Positions 11,985 to 25,081 of a DNA stretch of 64,000 bases are shown piece by piece (within the stretch, counting starts at the first letter, position 1; each line of letters starts with the position of its first letter). The stretch is from Lophius americanus (taxonomy: Eukaryota; Chordata; Actinopteri; Lophiiformes; Lophiidae): positions 1,444,501-1,508,500 of the forward strand of contig JBBDHG010000110.1 in the NCBI GenBank assembly GCA_037951165.1. The letters run 5' to 3'. A program made the position numbers and the translations under genes. A model generated the notes under the pieces. That model made no database searches. It saw only the letters and a program-made list of their open reading frames with translations, and was not told the origin of the DNA.

Positions 11985-14639
11985 CCCCAATCTATTGTCT
12001 AACGGGGTCTGAATTTTGATGGAAAATGTCTAATGTGTGACTTTTGTTTAGCCCGTGTCTAAATCTCTTAAACGGAACTGCCCAAGAATGCAAAATGAAT
12101 TCAGAGTTGAACACAGAGTTTGGGCGGTAGGCACCATCCTTTTTTGTCCATCTTGAATGTTGAGCTCAAATGACACCTAGCACTGTCCAGCTCTCTGACG
12201 TCCAGTCTTGCGGCCTTGTAACCCCTTAACCTCTGCTGGTCTGTCATTCCAGCCCCCTGCAGTGACAAGCTTACACTGCTGTTCACACCTCTCTTATCAG
12301 CCACCAGTCCTTGACTGGTATCTGAAACCTTCACAGGAGCTTCCTCTGTTGCCACAGGGAGGCTAGAAAGAAAACAGAGCCCGGAGCCAGAGGTACACAC
12401 TGTATAAGTGAGAGGATTAAACAAAACGGCTCATCTGTAGATTAAGAGTTTTACATGTTAATATGGTCAAAATATGTTTTGATCTTTTGTTTTAAATTTA
12501 AGGTTTCAACTCTGTTCTAACTACCTAAATCTGGTGTAATCAGGGGATCTGAGCTGACCAAACCTTGATGAAAGGAAGATGTCTTATCTTGACATCCAAC
12601 AGGTCCACTCAGCTGGTGCCCACACAGTAGGTGGTAGGGTGAAAGAGTGGGTACAGAACAACCACAAAGAGCTACTGGGGTATCATGGATATGGAGGGGC
12701 ATTTAGGGCCATTGTTGAACCCCCTGCCCGGGCTCCAGGTGTGAACATGAGGTCATCTGTGCCAAAGGAGGGAAAGAACAGCGTAGAGCAGCAGGGGGCT
12801 GGAGACGGTTGTCAGACAGGCAGACAACAGCTAGATGTCTCACTCCATTGCCTGGTTGACACCCTGTGTAATCGCTCACTGCTTCACACAGGCTCTCCCC
12901 CAGTATCTATATTATTTAAGGTTCTTTCACATAGCCAAATTACCAAATTATTAAAAATGTCTATACTGTAGTTAAGATTTATCAATATAATTTTTATTCA
13001 CATTTGCATCAAAGTTCTAACAAACCAGCATGACCTAAATAACCTTTCTGGCATAAGTACCTCTGGGTTTTATTGCTTTTTGGATAACTTATTCGGACTC
13101 CTGAATTTTCTACATGTGGAAATCGTGGCAATGGACACAGTCAGTGTGATGGTGAAAGGTGGAAGGTGAAACCACCGTAGCAATCTGCCACTGACTGAAA
13201 AGGCAACGCTTTATGGACATTGAAAATTTGGTCTTGTAGCTGAGGCTTAATAAACACCATTTGGAGCTTGAAAGGAGTGCGGCATCAATGCTGTTTGTGG
13301 TCTCCACTTTAATGCTTGTGAGTAATTACTTGCAGCTTTTGAAGTGAGCACGCAAAAATGTTACAGAAACCCAATTACTGTGCTAGGATAGCAGGATACT
13401 AAGAGGGTAGGATTAAGTGGCCGTAGGGGTGATATGATTAGTTTCGCTTTTTTATAGAGCATAATTATAAATTGTTCTGATGTCACAGTAGTACTTTTGA
13501 TCGCTTTTACAGATGAATGCAGGAATGTTTGTCTTCTCTGACACTGGCTTTTTCTCAGCTTCTGACATGTTTACATGATTGTTCTGAACTGAATTGTTTC
13601 TTGCCCAGGACAATGCAGCCTTGGCTGGGTTTGTCCATGGGGAGTTGCAATATGGGGAGCGTAAGGCATGTGGCATATTGGTCATCACTCTTCTGATGTT
13701 TTTTGTTCGCCCTTTCTGGCCACTATTAAGAAGAGATTTGCAGAGTGAGAGAAATACAATGAGGCAGAGAGAAATATGAAGCAAAGGAGGGATCAATTTC
13801 AAATATAAAGACAGGCAATTAGTCCAAGTGTTAGGCATATGGCTGGCAGAATATCACACGCAGACATTGGGACTTGGACAGTGTTTTTAGCAGAGACACT
13901 ATAAAGCCAGTGCTTGAAAGAAAACAGGCAGTCAAAGGAGTGCAAGACGGATATCTTTGTTGTTGAATGATAAATAAGATTTTAAATTTTCCCATTAGCA
14001 ACATTACTGTCTACGAGACATATTCTGATTAAGAATGGCAAGTGGCTTTCTTATACTGCATCAGCAGGCAATAGCACCCAGACCCCAAAAGGGCAATTAA
14101 GAAATAATTTGATCATTTACAGGAGAACCATCTTTACCATCAACTGTTTTACAGAATGTGAATGTGTTGCTTGTGAGCAACTCTGCATTTCAAGAATGTC
14201 CTTTTCATACCCAGACCTCATACTATTACTTGTTATCAATGGCGGGCAGTGGGTTTTCCACCTGGGCCTTCAGAGCTATGCACCTGCAATCGACCCACCC
14301 TCCAATATCTTCACAGTTACTCTGCAGCTACAGTCCAGTCAGACTACATGTCCAACACATATTTAAAATTTCATCTAGTGGAATTAAGTGTTTAAACGCT
14401 TCTGATCAAATTACTATGAAAAACACACAGTGACTCCATCAAGCATCTAGAACATTTCTCCGAATGACATGATGCTGCATCACAAATAAATCACATCTCT
14501 GATGTATCTGTCATGACTGAATAATTGATTTCTCAAAAAACTGCTGTGTTTACTCATAAGACCACAAAGAAAGCAACAATACCATTAATAGTCGGTAAAA
14601 AGTTTTAGTTTATTGAAAATGACCGCTCACCAGGAGCTG

Positions 14640-14960
14640 TGTATATACTACCTCATACTACTGATGTAGGTAAAGTCAGGGCCAGCCTAGCTAGCATACC
14701 CTGGCATGTAAATAAGAACTTTGAAATCTGATTGGTTAAAAATATGACAATCAACAAAATTACCTGTGTATTCAGGTATGAAAGTTGCTTGCCACAGCGT
14801 AGACGCAGACATTTGACCCATTGACCACAGAGGAGAAATCTGATTTGTATGTAATATGTTAATGTAATTTCACTTAAATTGTCTATTACGTAAATTTTTT
14901 ATTTTTTTTGAATGTCTGAGCTTACAGGGAAGGCCTTGCTAGCCCCGACTGTCTGCCACT
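14640..14960 (+). repeat. Possible interspersed repeat, unclassified
   Basis: The segment with GGGCCAGCCTAGCTAGCAT, TCTGATTGGTTAAAAATATG and GAAATCTGATTTGTATGTA has the look of a dispersed teleost repeat I have met in other fish genomic sequence. There is no second copy in this window to confirm it and no coding motif or terminal repeats could be defined. Family unknown. Confidence 0.3.
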
Positions 14961-15647
14961 GCTTTTTATATACCTTTTTATCTGTGGATTGTTCCAAACA
15001 TTCGGGCATTCAGGAATATGATTAGGAATAATCCAGGGTGCCTCCCTGTTGAGGTTTTTCAGGCACATCCAACTGGAACAAGACCACTGGGTAGACCCAG
15101 AACTAGCTGGTGGAATTATTCATCTCAACTGCCCTGCCCCCCATATCATTTTATGGATATGAACCATCCATAAACTCAACTAAAAATACAGAATTAAATT
15201 CAATTTCATATATTCTTTGTAGGAACTATAAGATTGGAGGGAATAGGTTTCTTCATTTTCCTTTTACACTCTGCTGAATTTATGGTCTATTTACATCAGC
15301 GCAAATTGAGTTTCTCCAATATCAACGGCATGTGTGTCCTTAGACACAGTTTTCAGATGTATTATATTTGTAATCAGGACTTTACATTAACATGAAAGAG
15401 GGCTTCAAGCCGAACCAATGACATGACCAATGTCGTTGCTGAGCAGTTGGGCCGTCAAGGAGGTCATATGCACTTTTTATAAGGATAGCTTCTGCAGCGC
15501 AGTCATGAGCACAGAGCTCGCTGTATCAGTAACATCTCTGGGCTTGTTTAAGAAATGGGTCACTACACAGAGAAACCAGGGCGCCTCCCTCTGGGACCTG
15601 TGGTTTTACTGGGACAACGATTTGGGAGGCCAGTCAGACTTTTGTTG

Positions 15648-15674
15648 TATGTGTGTGTGTGTCTGTGTGTGTGC
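15648..15674. repeat. (GT)n microsatellite, short
   Basis: Thirteen or so GT units with one GTCT interruption. Confidence 0.9.
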
Positions 15675-16024
15675 ACATCTGTATGTCCTTTTGCAGTCCT
15701 TCAAAGAAGAGGCTTTAATATTTTTAGAACACTACTAAGATGAGGAGTTTATTGTTTGGTTCTGTTTTCCGTTAAGTTGGGTTGTATACATAGAATGGAA
15801 AAGTCAGTTTGCTGTTATTTGTCGGATTGTATGAAATTTTGATTCTGTTTAGAGATTAATCCTTAACATTCAACAGCACAGGTGAGGATATGTCTTTCAA
15901 TGCACTGTTGTTATTTAGGCAGCTTAGTTTTGTTTGACACACAACCTTAATCTTTAGTGTTTCTCCTGCTCTTTCTACACTTGTACTTATGTCATAACCA
16001 TCATCAATTCTTTTAAGGCATACC

Positions 16025-16230
16025 CTGTTTTACTTCCCTTGTCTTCCTTTGCTTTCCCGTTTCCCTTTTTCTCATCCTCCCTTATTTGAAATTTTCCTCC
16101 CATCTTATAGATTTTCTATCTTCTTCTCTCCTCCACCCAAACTCTTCCCTCCTTCAACCTCCACCCCCCAATCTTCACTTCCCTTCTTGCTCCCCTGTCA
16201 GTTCTTAATGAGAAGTCCTAGCCAACTTTT
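16025..16230. repeat. Pyrimidine-rich low-complexity block
   Basis: Long stretch dominated by C and T on the + strand (many TCCC, TTCC, CCTCC words) with only scattered purines. No periodic unit. The associated 100-codon frame is compositional. Confidence 0.75.
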
Positions 16231-16971
16231 CCCAGCTCCTTGTTACATCACTGCCCCCTTGTGGTGTGTTGTTTATCATTTTGAATCTCCCCACTCTCAA
16301 TTTGATGGTAGACACTCATGGGCAATGACAATATCGAGTAAATTATCTTAAGATTTAAATCGATTGCTCAGCCTCATGAATCAGAGTACATCAAACACTC
16401 TGTGTAAATTCTGGGGATTAGTTTAATAGTTATGATATACGTTCAAGTTTGGAAGACAAATACAGTACAGGTGTGACTTCAGCTCTCTGATAAAGACTTA
16501 CAGTCACATTAATGATTAAACAAGGAAAGCAGAATATAAATACATAATTTCTTACCCAAACACACTGTTATGGTCTATTCTTGCTTTGAAAACATCATGA
16601 GCTGATACATAGCAGGCATATGGACTACATCTTTGTCATTGTGAAAGAAGTCATTGGACTGCTAATCAGCGTGTAATAACATGATTACAGTCTGACTTCT
16701 AGCGTAGCTATGCCTTATTTCTCACTGGCATCAATCAGTTCTCTTCAGAGGAAATAATAAAGGCATCATCTGGAAGGAACTAGGCACACCAAAGGACGCT
16801 AGAGAGCTTGAAGCTTTGGAATTCTTTTTAGGAAATAGCCATGATCATGTAAATACCCACAGTCACTTTCCAAACGGAGCTGACACTCACCCAGGCGAGT
16901 CCACACAGGCACTTTATAAATATGCAAGATGGTTGTGTGAAATTCTCCCACAAATATATCTTGCCTTGGCT

Positions 16972-17014
16972 ATGTGTGTCTGTCTGTCTGTCTGTCTGTC
17001 TGTGTGTGTGCGTG

Positions 17015-17045
<31 letters not shown>
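16972..17045. repeat. (GTCT)n / (GT)n compound microsatellite
   Basis: About six TGTC units followed by GT units with single-base interruptions (GC, TT). Confidence 0.97.
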
Positions 17046-17995
17046 TGCTCCTGCTGCAGTCAAGCAGAAGGAATGTGGCCATTCAGAGGTCCTCTCTTTT
17101 ACAAATAAATATTTGGTGATGACAATATTGGAGATATGTCAAACACAAGGAGGGTAATTTTCTAGTTAAATAAACCTCTGCTCTGGTGGTGGTGGTGAGG
17201 GGGGCACAAATGTGTCTTTGTTTTTGACATGCTGGAAGGAAAGAAGAAATGATGGAGAGAGGGGGCTGAAACAGTTTGAAAGGATATCTTTTAAAAAGAG
17301 AAAAGTAAAAAAAATCTACAAAAGGTGACGATGGTTCATGAGAGAACATACCAGTGGTTTATTGCTTGTGATAACCTTTGCATGACTGGGCCCTACCAAA
17401 GGGGGCTTATAGGGTAACCCCTCCCTGTCCATCCTTACCTCCATTAGTCACACAGGTACGATCAAACCAGATATCTGAAAATACGCATATCAGTATTCAA
17501 TAAAACTTCCACTAAAGTGATTTGAGGTACTAATGGTGTGTATCTGGTACTTCACTTTTCCTGTGGATGTGTCTTTGTCCTTGGAGACACATTTTCTAAT
17601 ATAATACATATAATGTTACAGTGGTTACAATACAATATATAGCGATTTGTTATTTAAGAAAGACTGTAGAATATAGAATGATTTAAATTCTGAGCAAAAT
17701 CTAGACAGGGACATGGTAGACCAAGACCAAACCATCCTATATGTGACGCTTTTTATAGTGTCTAACCCGCAACCCATTCCTCCCCAAAACTTTCTTGACT
17801 TTAATTCATAAGTTTTTTGGAACAAACCAACCAACCCCAACCAAAAAACAATAGTGTAAACATGGCATAGTTTTCATTCCCTCAGAAAGTGGATGTTCAT
17901 TTGAATTTATCACAGTCCCTCTAACTTAGAAACATCGCAGGACTAAGTGTTTAATATCAATAAAAACAATCGTAAGCGCTGGATTTATTACATAA

Positions 17996-18150
17996 ACAAG
18001 TTAAGATAGATCCCTCATTTTCTGAAACTGCTTGTCCTGGTCAGGGTAAAAGGGTTGCTGGAGCCTGTCCCAGCTTCCATTGGTGAAAGGTAAGATACAC
18101 CCTGGGCAACTTGCCAATTAATCACAAAGCCAACACATTGAGACAAAACA
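17996..18150 (+). repeat. Fragment of a common teleost interspersed repeat
   Basis: TTGCTGGAGCCTGTCCCAGC, TACACCCTGGGCAACTTGCC and CAAAGCCAACACATTGAGAC are in the order seen in a very frequent fish repeat (CTGGAGCCTATCCCAGC ... ACACCCTGGACAGGTCGCC ... GGCCAACAC ... AGAGACA), recalled from memory. Class not assigned; no coding content. It lies directly upstream of a LINE tail at 18175 and might belong to the same insertion. Confidence 0.6.
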
Positions 18151-18174
18151 TCATCCACACCAGTAACGTTTTTA

Positions 18175-18250
18175 CAGTACTGGTTGATCTATAGGTTGAG
18201 ATTTGATCCAAAGTGCGTTATAAATTTAATGTATTATTATTATTCTTTTT
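18175..18250 (+). mobile_element. Second LINE 3' tail remnant
   Basis: GTTGAGATTTGATCCAAAGT then GCGTTATAAATTTAATG and (TTA)n matches the tail at 9560-9620. It is another severely truncated + strand insertion of the same or a related LINE. Confidence 0.5.
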
Positions 18251-20989
18251 GGAGTGTGGGACGAGGCTGAAGTTCCAAAAAACATTGGCACCTGTTACAC
18301 CAACATGCCGCCCAAGAACTGTAATTCTATTCTAAAAATCCAGTGTTTTTGAGAACTGATTCTCGAAGAAAGCTATGTAGGGATACAGTGATATTATGAA
18401 TGTAATGAATATGTTTAATAATATATATATTTTTACGCATGTTTGGGGAGAGTCAGAAACAAATTGTGAAATTAAGTAATTTTTCTGGGTGATGTCTAGA
18501 GTCCTCTGTAAATTCAGGTCTAACTTTATGAACTCTGATTCACTCCTCCCTCTTCACGTTCATCTCTTGGATATTAGATTGAATTAGATTAAACTATGTT
18601 CTTGATCTATGGCCTTTACTCTTTAAATTAGTTCTTTGTGAACTATTGCTCATATTTGTCTAACTATTTAATTAAATTGGTATTGCTCATAGTAGATTAA
18701 AAATGTAAAAGATAGCATATTTTCTTTCTGTCCCGATAAATTTGGTCAATATTGCCGCATGAAGCAATATTTTACGTTTATGTGCTTTATCTTCTCCATC
18801 AGATGTGGTCCTGCTTCAGTCTTGGGTTGCTTTTTTATGGTACCCCTGTCTTCACAATGATCTTATTTACAAAGCCACGCTTTGTGCAAAAAACATAAAT
18901 ATTACACTGTTCAATTATCACAACTTGAAATCACAGTCCAGAGTTCAAAGCAAGTGCATTTAGTTCCACCCAGAACCAGACAGGACATAAAGTCTGGTCC
19001 TTACAGTGAACTGTGTGAATTCCAGAAACTGAAACATTGATATTTTCTAGTGTCAGGTAAAGTCTTCCTCATGGCCGAAATATATGTCACTATATACTAC
19101 ATTAAAAATCCAGTTTTATATTATGACTTATTTATGTAATGCCATGTTTATGTATTTAAATAACATCAATATATAGATGTTATGTTAAAAAGAACACCTC
19201 TCCATGGTTTTCAAGCAAGTATCCTGGACATCCTTTTCTATGTACCTTCTTCCAGGTCTCCATACAGTGAGGTCAGTCACCCAGAGGAGAAGAATATTAT
19301 TTGACCCATGGTGTTGCTTTGTTCCTTCTTACCACAATGTTGCATCACAGTACACAATAGATATTAATTACGAATTACTCCAATCACAGCAGATTCTTCT
19401 TATGTATCAAGGGCTCCATTGAACCTTTCTAGAAGCTCCTTTGTGGTTGACAGCAATAGATGTAATCAGGCATAGTAATGAATTTTAGGTAGGTCATTGT
19501 GGGGTGAGCCAGCAACTCAAAGGATTATGTCCACACTCCCTCGACTTTATGATGGGTTGGGATGAGAGGAAACATGAGAACGCAGGAGAGAGACACCAGG
19601 ACCAGAGGATAGTCTCAGTATCTCTGACTTCTAAATTTGAAAAGGCAAGATAGTAACAGTAGCACCAGATATAGCATGGCTGTAATTTTATCATCTTTCT
19701 TACATCTCTTATTAAGTTCAATTAAGATTTGACAATTATCTGAAGCAGATAATAGACTTCGTTAAGAGCGTGATGGAGGAAGAGACAATCCTGAATTTCT
19801 TCAAGGAGATCAGATTTAATTGATTAGTCTCTGTTAATAGGTCATTGAGTATTATCCAGATGTTTTTGGTATCATGCTCACGTCATCTGACAAAGTGACT
19901 TACAATCTTTTGCATTTTCTTTTTTTTTTCTGTGTGGAAAGTCCACATACAACCCAAGAGCATGTAAGAGCCAGAGTGGGTTATAAATGGGTGTATGCAG
20001 CTGTGATATACTGTAATGAAGGATTTAAAAAAAAAGTTTAACTCATTTTACCCAAAGGCACATAAAGAAATAAATTAAGTAATGTAGAGTCCTACCCTTA
20101 TAATGTCCCACAGTTATGACTCAATAGTCTGTGAGAAAAACATTTAAATGTGTCTCAGAATTTCTTTATTAATCGCCATGAACGAGCACCCATCATGCCC
20201 TGTCCAGATGTTCTCTGCCCACACAATAGTCTGCACATGTGCAGAGGGGCTGCCCTGAAATACACTGTATGGCTCCAGTGGTGGGTGTTACACCAGTGGT
20301 AGGGGTGAGACTGGAGGATGTGTCAGATGGCACGATAACCTGCGTGCCTGAAGAGATGCCAGGGTTTATTTGAACAGCAGTTCTATTTAACATTTTGAAA
20401 GTGAGAGTAACGATTTATTGTTTAGCTGCAAGTCCGTGAGTGAGATTCTTATTTCATGACTTATCTGATGGGTCCAAGAAAAATAAACCCACACCTGAGC
20501 TGGGTTTATAGGTCTGCCTGACGTCAGGCCCATTATCCACAGCACTGACTGCACATTTGTCCACAACAATCTAGCATGTGTGCATTTGTGTGAATGTAAT
20601 GTCAATGTGTTTATGTACTACATGTGCATTTGTAAGTAAGCTTGTGTTTGATCCTGCACACAATTCATAGATACTGACCCCATCAGCAGATGGGGTCTTT
20701 GTCTGCCAAGCTGGTTTCTGTGGCCAGCAGAAGTAGCAGGAAAATTACATTTAATGTGACTGGTAAAATTGTTTTGATAGATTGAAGTACATCTGAAAAT
20801 TATAGTCTAGAATGACTGAGAAGACACAACCAGAAACCGGACTTATAGATATGCAAGACATGTCTTTAACAGATTTGGCTCGCTGGGAGACCAGGAGAAA
20901 TAGATCCCACTTAAATTTTTAATCTTGTGTATGTACATGTTTACTTTGACTTCCGCATGGAAACTCAAAGTAAACAAGTTCATCTGTCT

Positions 20990-21568
20990 TAAAAATAAAG
21001 CTTGACTGCACCGATGGGAAAAGATCTAATCGGAAAGAAAATGCTGCACATAAACACCCCTTCCTGAATGGAAAGAACCTTCGAAGTAGATTTCATTCCT
21101 TTACAAGGAGGTAGTCAAAATCCTTTCGGAAAGCCTTTCTGATAGCCAGTCGCCGCATGTAAATGCTGAATTGGAATCTGTTTCAGCTGTATCTGCGCAT
21201 GCACAGCGTCATGTCGTAATGCTCCGCTAAGTTTTTCTCGGCGCTGCGACGCATTTTAAATACGGCATTTACCGAGTGGTTGGCATTTTTGGACGGTTAG
21301 ATAGACAAAAAATCAATTCCGTGCACGCCCTATTTGTCATATTCTTCTTCTGGGCACTTGTTGGCGGTTGGCACAGAGCTCACCGAAGCATTATCGGGAA
21401 TGTGGATCGTCTGTGCATGTGTGAAAGCGTTTCTGATTAGTTGAGTTGATATATGTAAACACCGGGTCGGAAGAGATCACAAGTCATGTAAACAGGCGAC
21501 TGACATTGCAATTCGGAAAGGTTTAATTCGGAAAGGACACAAGTGTCCCATGTAAACCCACCCTATTG
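20990..21568. mobile_element. Putative non-autonomous DNA transposon with GGAAAG motifs
   Basis: The block contains five copies of (A/T)TCGGAAAG or AATGGAAAG words, three near the left (about 21030, 21068, 21125) and two near the right end (ATTCGGAAAGG twice within 21513-21535). It finishes in GTGTCCCATGTAAACCCACC, and ATGTAAA/CATAAACACC words recur. GC and CpG content are higher than in the flanks. This pattern resembles a widespread teleost DNA-transposon derivative that I cannot name. A matching left terminal inverted repeat was not convincingly found, so the left boundary is approximate. Confidence 0.45.
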
Positions 21569-22003
21569 TAAGCATATATCGGTCCCGTTGGGTCTGAGTG
21601 GCAATATTCCGTGATGAGACTTGCACCTGAGCGTGATGTTATCGTCTCTGTTATAACAGATCTGTGTATAATTAACCAATGAATCTAACTAAGACAAATG
21701 AGACTCCTCGATTTAATTCCTTTTCCTCATATTATCAGAAGACAAGATTTTTTTCAATCAGTGACAAAGAGCCATGTTACACTGAGACACTCATTAAAAT
21801 CGTTTGATTCAGTTTAATTATTGGATTTGTTTCTAACAGAGAAAAATCTGTCGTTAGAGGGATTGTTGTGTCTGATTCATTGTTTTTAACTTTACAATAG
21901 AAAACAAACTAATAAGTTTGCTGCTTTTACTTTGTGTACATAATTGAATTGAGGTTTGCCAAGTGAAAGATGTTTTCTTTTTTTTCTACTTTTGTAGAAA
22001 ATA

Positions 22004-22008
<5 letters not shown>

Positions 22009-22075
<67 letters not shown>
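22009..22075. repeat. (TA)33 microsatellite
   Basis: Perfect AT dinucleotide array of 67 bp, continuing into a short CA end. Self-complementary, able to extrude a cruciform, and liable to be mis-sized in an assembly. Confidence 0.97.
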
Positions 22076-22081
<6 letters not shown>

Positions 22082-22082
22082 A

Positions 22083-22310
22083 ACTCACTAGGGGTTATTT
22101 TTGGACAGGTACCTTAGGTCCAATTTAGTCCAACTTGGTTGTATTTGATTTGACTTGAGGATGTACCTGGTATCTATCATATTTTGTTTACTCAAATAGT
22201 ATTTGAGTAATTTTTTACTCACTAGGGTTTATTTATTCTTTTTTTGTTTGTTGAAAAAACACATTTTCCGACATTACTTAGAATTTAATTTGAGGAGTAC
22301 AATCTGGGGT
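22083..22310 (+). repeat. Unclassified interspersed repeat, copy 2
   Basis: Shares GTCCAATTTAGTCCAA and the following diverged 170 bp (TTTGA.TTGACT.GAGGA, a T-rich stretch, an AAACGCA/AACACA-like stretch, TTTAATTTGAG) with 40523-40700. It starts just after a (TA)33 array. The downstream GC-richer sequence (about 22310-22560) is not part of the shared region, and I could not assign it. Confidence 0.6.
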
Positions 22311-25081
22311 TCGGTGCAGGGCAGTGATGGCTTAGGCCTTGATTCCGCTGGGTACATCGCATTGCGTTGTGGCAGCACCGCGGTCGCCACTGCCGGTAAC
22401 TGCCATTCACAACAATATCTCTGGTTCCGCAACACCATTCCGCCATGGCGCGTCCCAGCAGCGGCTCGATGCTGTGCCAAAAAAACATGCCTGGTTTATT
22501 TTTGACGCAGCATCGGAACGAGAGCACCACATTCCCAGTTGAATGAAACTGTTATTGGGGGTGTACCCTTGTTGTAATGGGACAGCAGCATTTGACTAGT
22601 TCATTAAGTGTTAGTAAATTAAAGTGAAAAGTATCACTGCTTATGTATCATTGAGTAAAATGAATGATGCAACTGGGGGGTTGAACTTTTTGGAAAGGCA
22701 CTGTATGCATTCACCATTCTCATTTGATGGTGAATCCCCGTAAAGATCCAGTCCTTGAATCACGCGTGAACTTTGCAGCTGACTCAAAGAAGCATTTCCT
22801 TCTTATTTTACACTGTCCACAACTTTGACTGTGTTTAACGAGAGAGCTGAAGTTGGGTTCCTATTTACGCTTGTTTCCCACATTGAATATTCGCACTGAG
22901 ACACCCCGCTGTTTGAAATTCTGTTAATTCAGGTGAATGAAAATATCCTTGAAGAAATCCAACTTTTCGTCAGATAAATTCTCAAAACTCAAATTGAAAT
23001 CCAAAGATTACCACCACACTTCATTGTGAAGTAATAGCATTAAATGATTGTTGTCAATTTTGTTGCATAAGTTGGAAAAAGGCTTTACAACTTCAGTCAG
23101 GCATATGGCTGACCACACTGTGTTTCCAAAATATATGTGCAAATATATGTGTTTTTTCCCGTCTTTGCTGGCGTATTGAAGCTTTTATCTTGGTTTGTCG
23201 TTATTTCCGCCTGTCTATGAGCGGAATAGTGTGATACAAGGAATAAATCTATGAGTGCATCCACATGCATAGGACAAACAAAACAGGATATTAGAGGCCC
23301 CCTGCTTTACAAACATTTTTATAAACCATGTTGTTGCTGGTCAGGTCCACATCTTGGTTTAGAGCTGATTATACTGGAACACTAGCTCCACAGTCCTATT
23401 AAGTGAACTAATGCAATGCAGAGCGTTGTTGACCATCCCTTGGGTCTGTAAAAAGAGATTGTTGTCTGGTCTTTATTACTCAACTCCTCTGGTGCTGAAA
23501 GAGATGGCTGGCTGCATCCAGCCCATAGCCTGGATTTCCAAAATCACATCATCACCAACATAGTATCTGCCCATTGACTTACAGTGAAAGTAAGACAGTC
23601 TTAACACTCAGATCATAGTTTCCCCTGGCTTCCGGAGAGGCTTTAGCAATTAAGGTGCCGGAGACATTGAGCAGGGTTGTCGACATTTACTAACGTTACA
23701 TTATATGTTTAATTTGAAACATAAACAGTATAATGAGTCTGATTCCGAAATGACATATTTACAATGGAATATCTACTCTAAAAATGTATTTCTTGTTATA
23801 TAGCTCACCACTGAATGTAATTGGGCTTGGCAAGAGGTAGAAAAGCACCCTGGAAATGTCACAAATCTGTCACAGCGTTTCACTGTTCTTGACATTTACC
23901 AGCTGCTGGAGATGAAAAGCCTACAGGTCATGTTCTCAGTAATGTTTCTGGATCTGATGGCTTCAATTTGATTCGGATTATCTGATGGAATGATAAACTA
24001 TTAAATAAAATGGATCCGATTGTTGGTTCTGTGTTTGTGCATATTTTTCTATGCTTCTATAGAATATAGCCTTAAAATAATAATGTTAGGGAAAAAAAAC
24101 AAAAGGTAGACAAGAGTAAGAGATCAGTTTTTTTTATCAGCTTGTATTTAGCATGTCTTCCTCTCTTCTCCCTTCCCTCCCCGTGTCATTTAGAGATGCT
24201 CGGCAGAGGGAGGACTCGTAGACTCATAGGATAGCCACTGATAATCATGTTTCACCAATGGAACTCCTTTGATGTAGGATGTTGTTGTTTCTGTGAATGC
24301 ATCCCCCATCAGCAGCTGTGCACTGGGCGTTAGGAGCGCAGAGGGTCCGACATGTAGAGCTGGAGTGTCCTGGAGTAAACCAAACACACATACACTCACA
24401 CACACACCCTAACACCCCGGCACACGCAAATCTGGCCTTGCAGGAAAGTAAACTATTTTATTTAAAATACTCATATATCATATATTTGTAGTTGTGCAGA
24501 AATTACATTTTCACTTCTGTTTAGTGGGTTTACATTGCATGTGAAAGGGCCACAGTCGGCTAGCTCTCACTTTCACACACAGTCTCTGTCATGTAAAATG
24601 TAATGCCAGTGCATCAATAACTGAGCTATCTCGATTTGTAATTGCAAAAGATGTGACAATATAAACTCACATTTTGTAAAACAGAAGCTCATATACTCTG
24701 TTTTACATGCAGAGCTAAAAAATAAAGATATTCACATTAAACACAATTTGAAGCATTCCCATTTTTTTTAGGTTATGTAATTACTTAAATAAATATTTTT
24801 TAAATGGCAACTAATAACTAAACTTTCTGCTGGTAAAAGTTAGCCATTTTTCATGTTTTTAAAAATTAAAATTCCCAGTTCCCAATGCATTAAAAAAAAA
24901 TAATACTCATATTGTTTTGTATTGTAAATCATATTTCCTTATCTATAATCTATTAAACGTGCAATAAACCCAACATTAGACACAGCCTGATGTGTGATTT
25001 AAAAATAAAAATCTTGTCAATCGATGTATTTTTTCCCCACACAGCATACAACCATTCATCTTCATCAAACATTTTCCTGGG

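Noticed and set aside
12579..12971. 130-codon + strand open frame
   Set aside because: No domain or VPS13B resemblance, no exon-like splice sites and ordinary composition; a chance frame in a GC-richer stretch.
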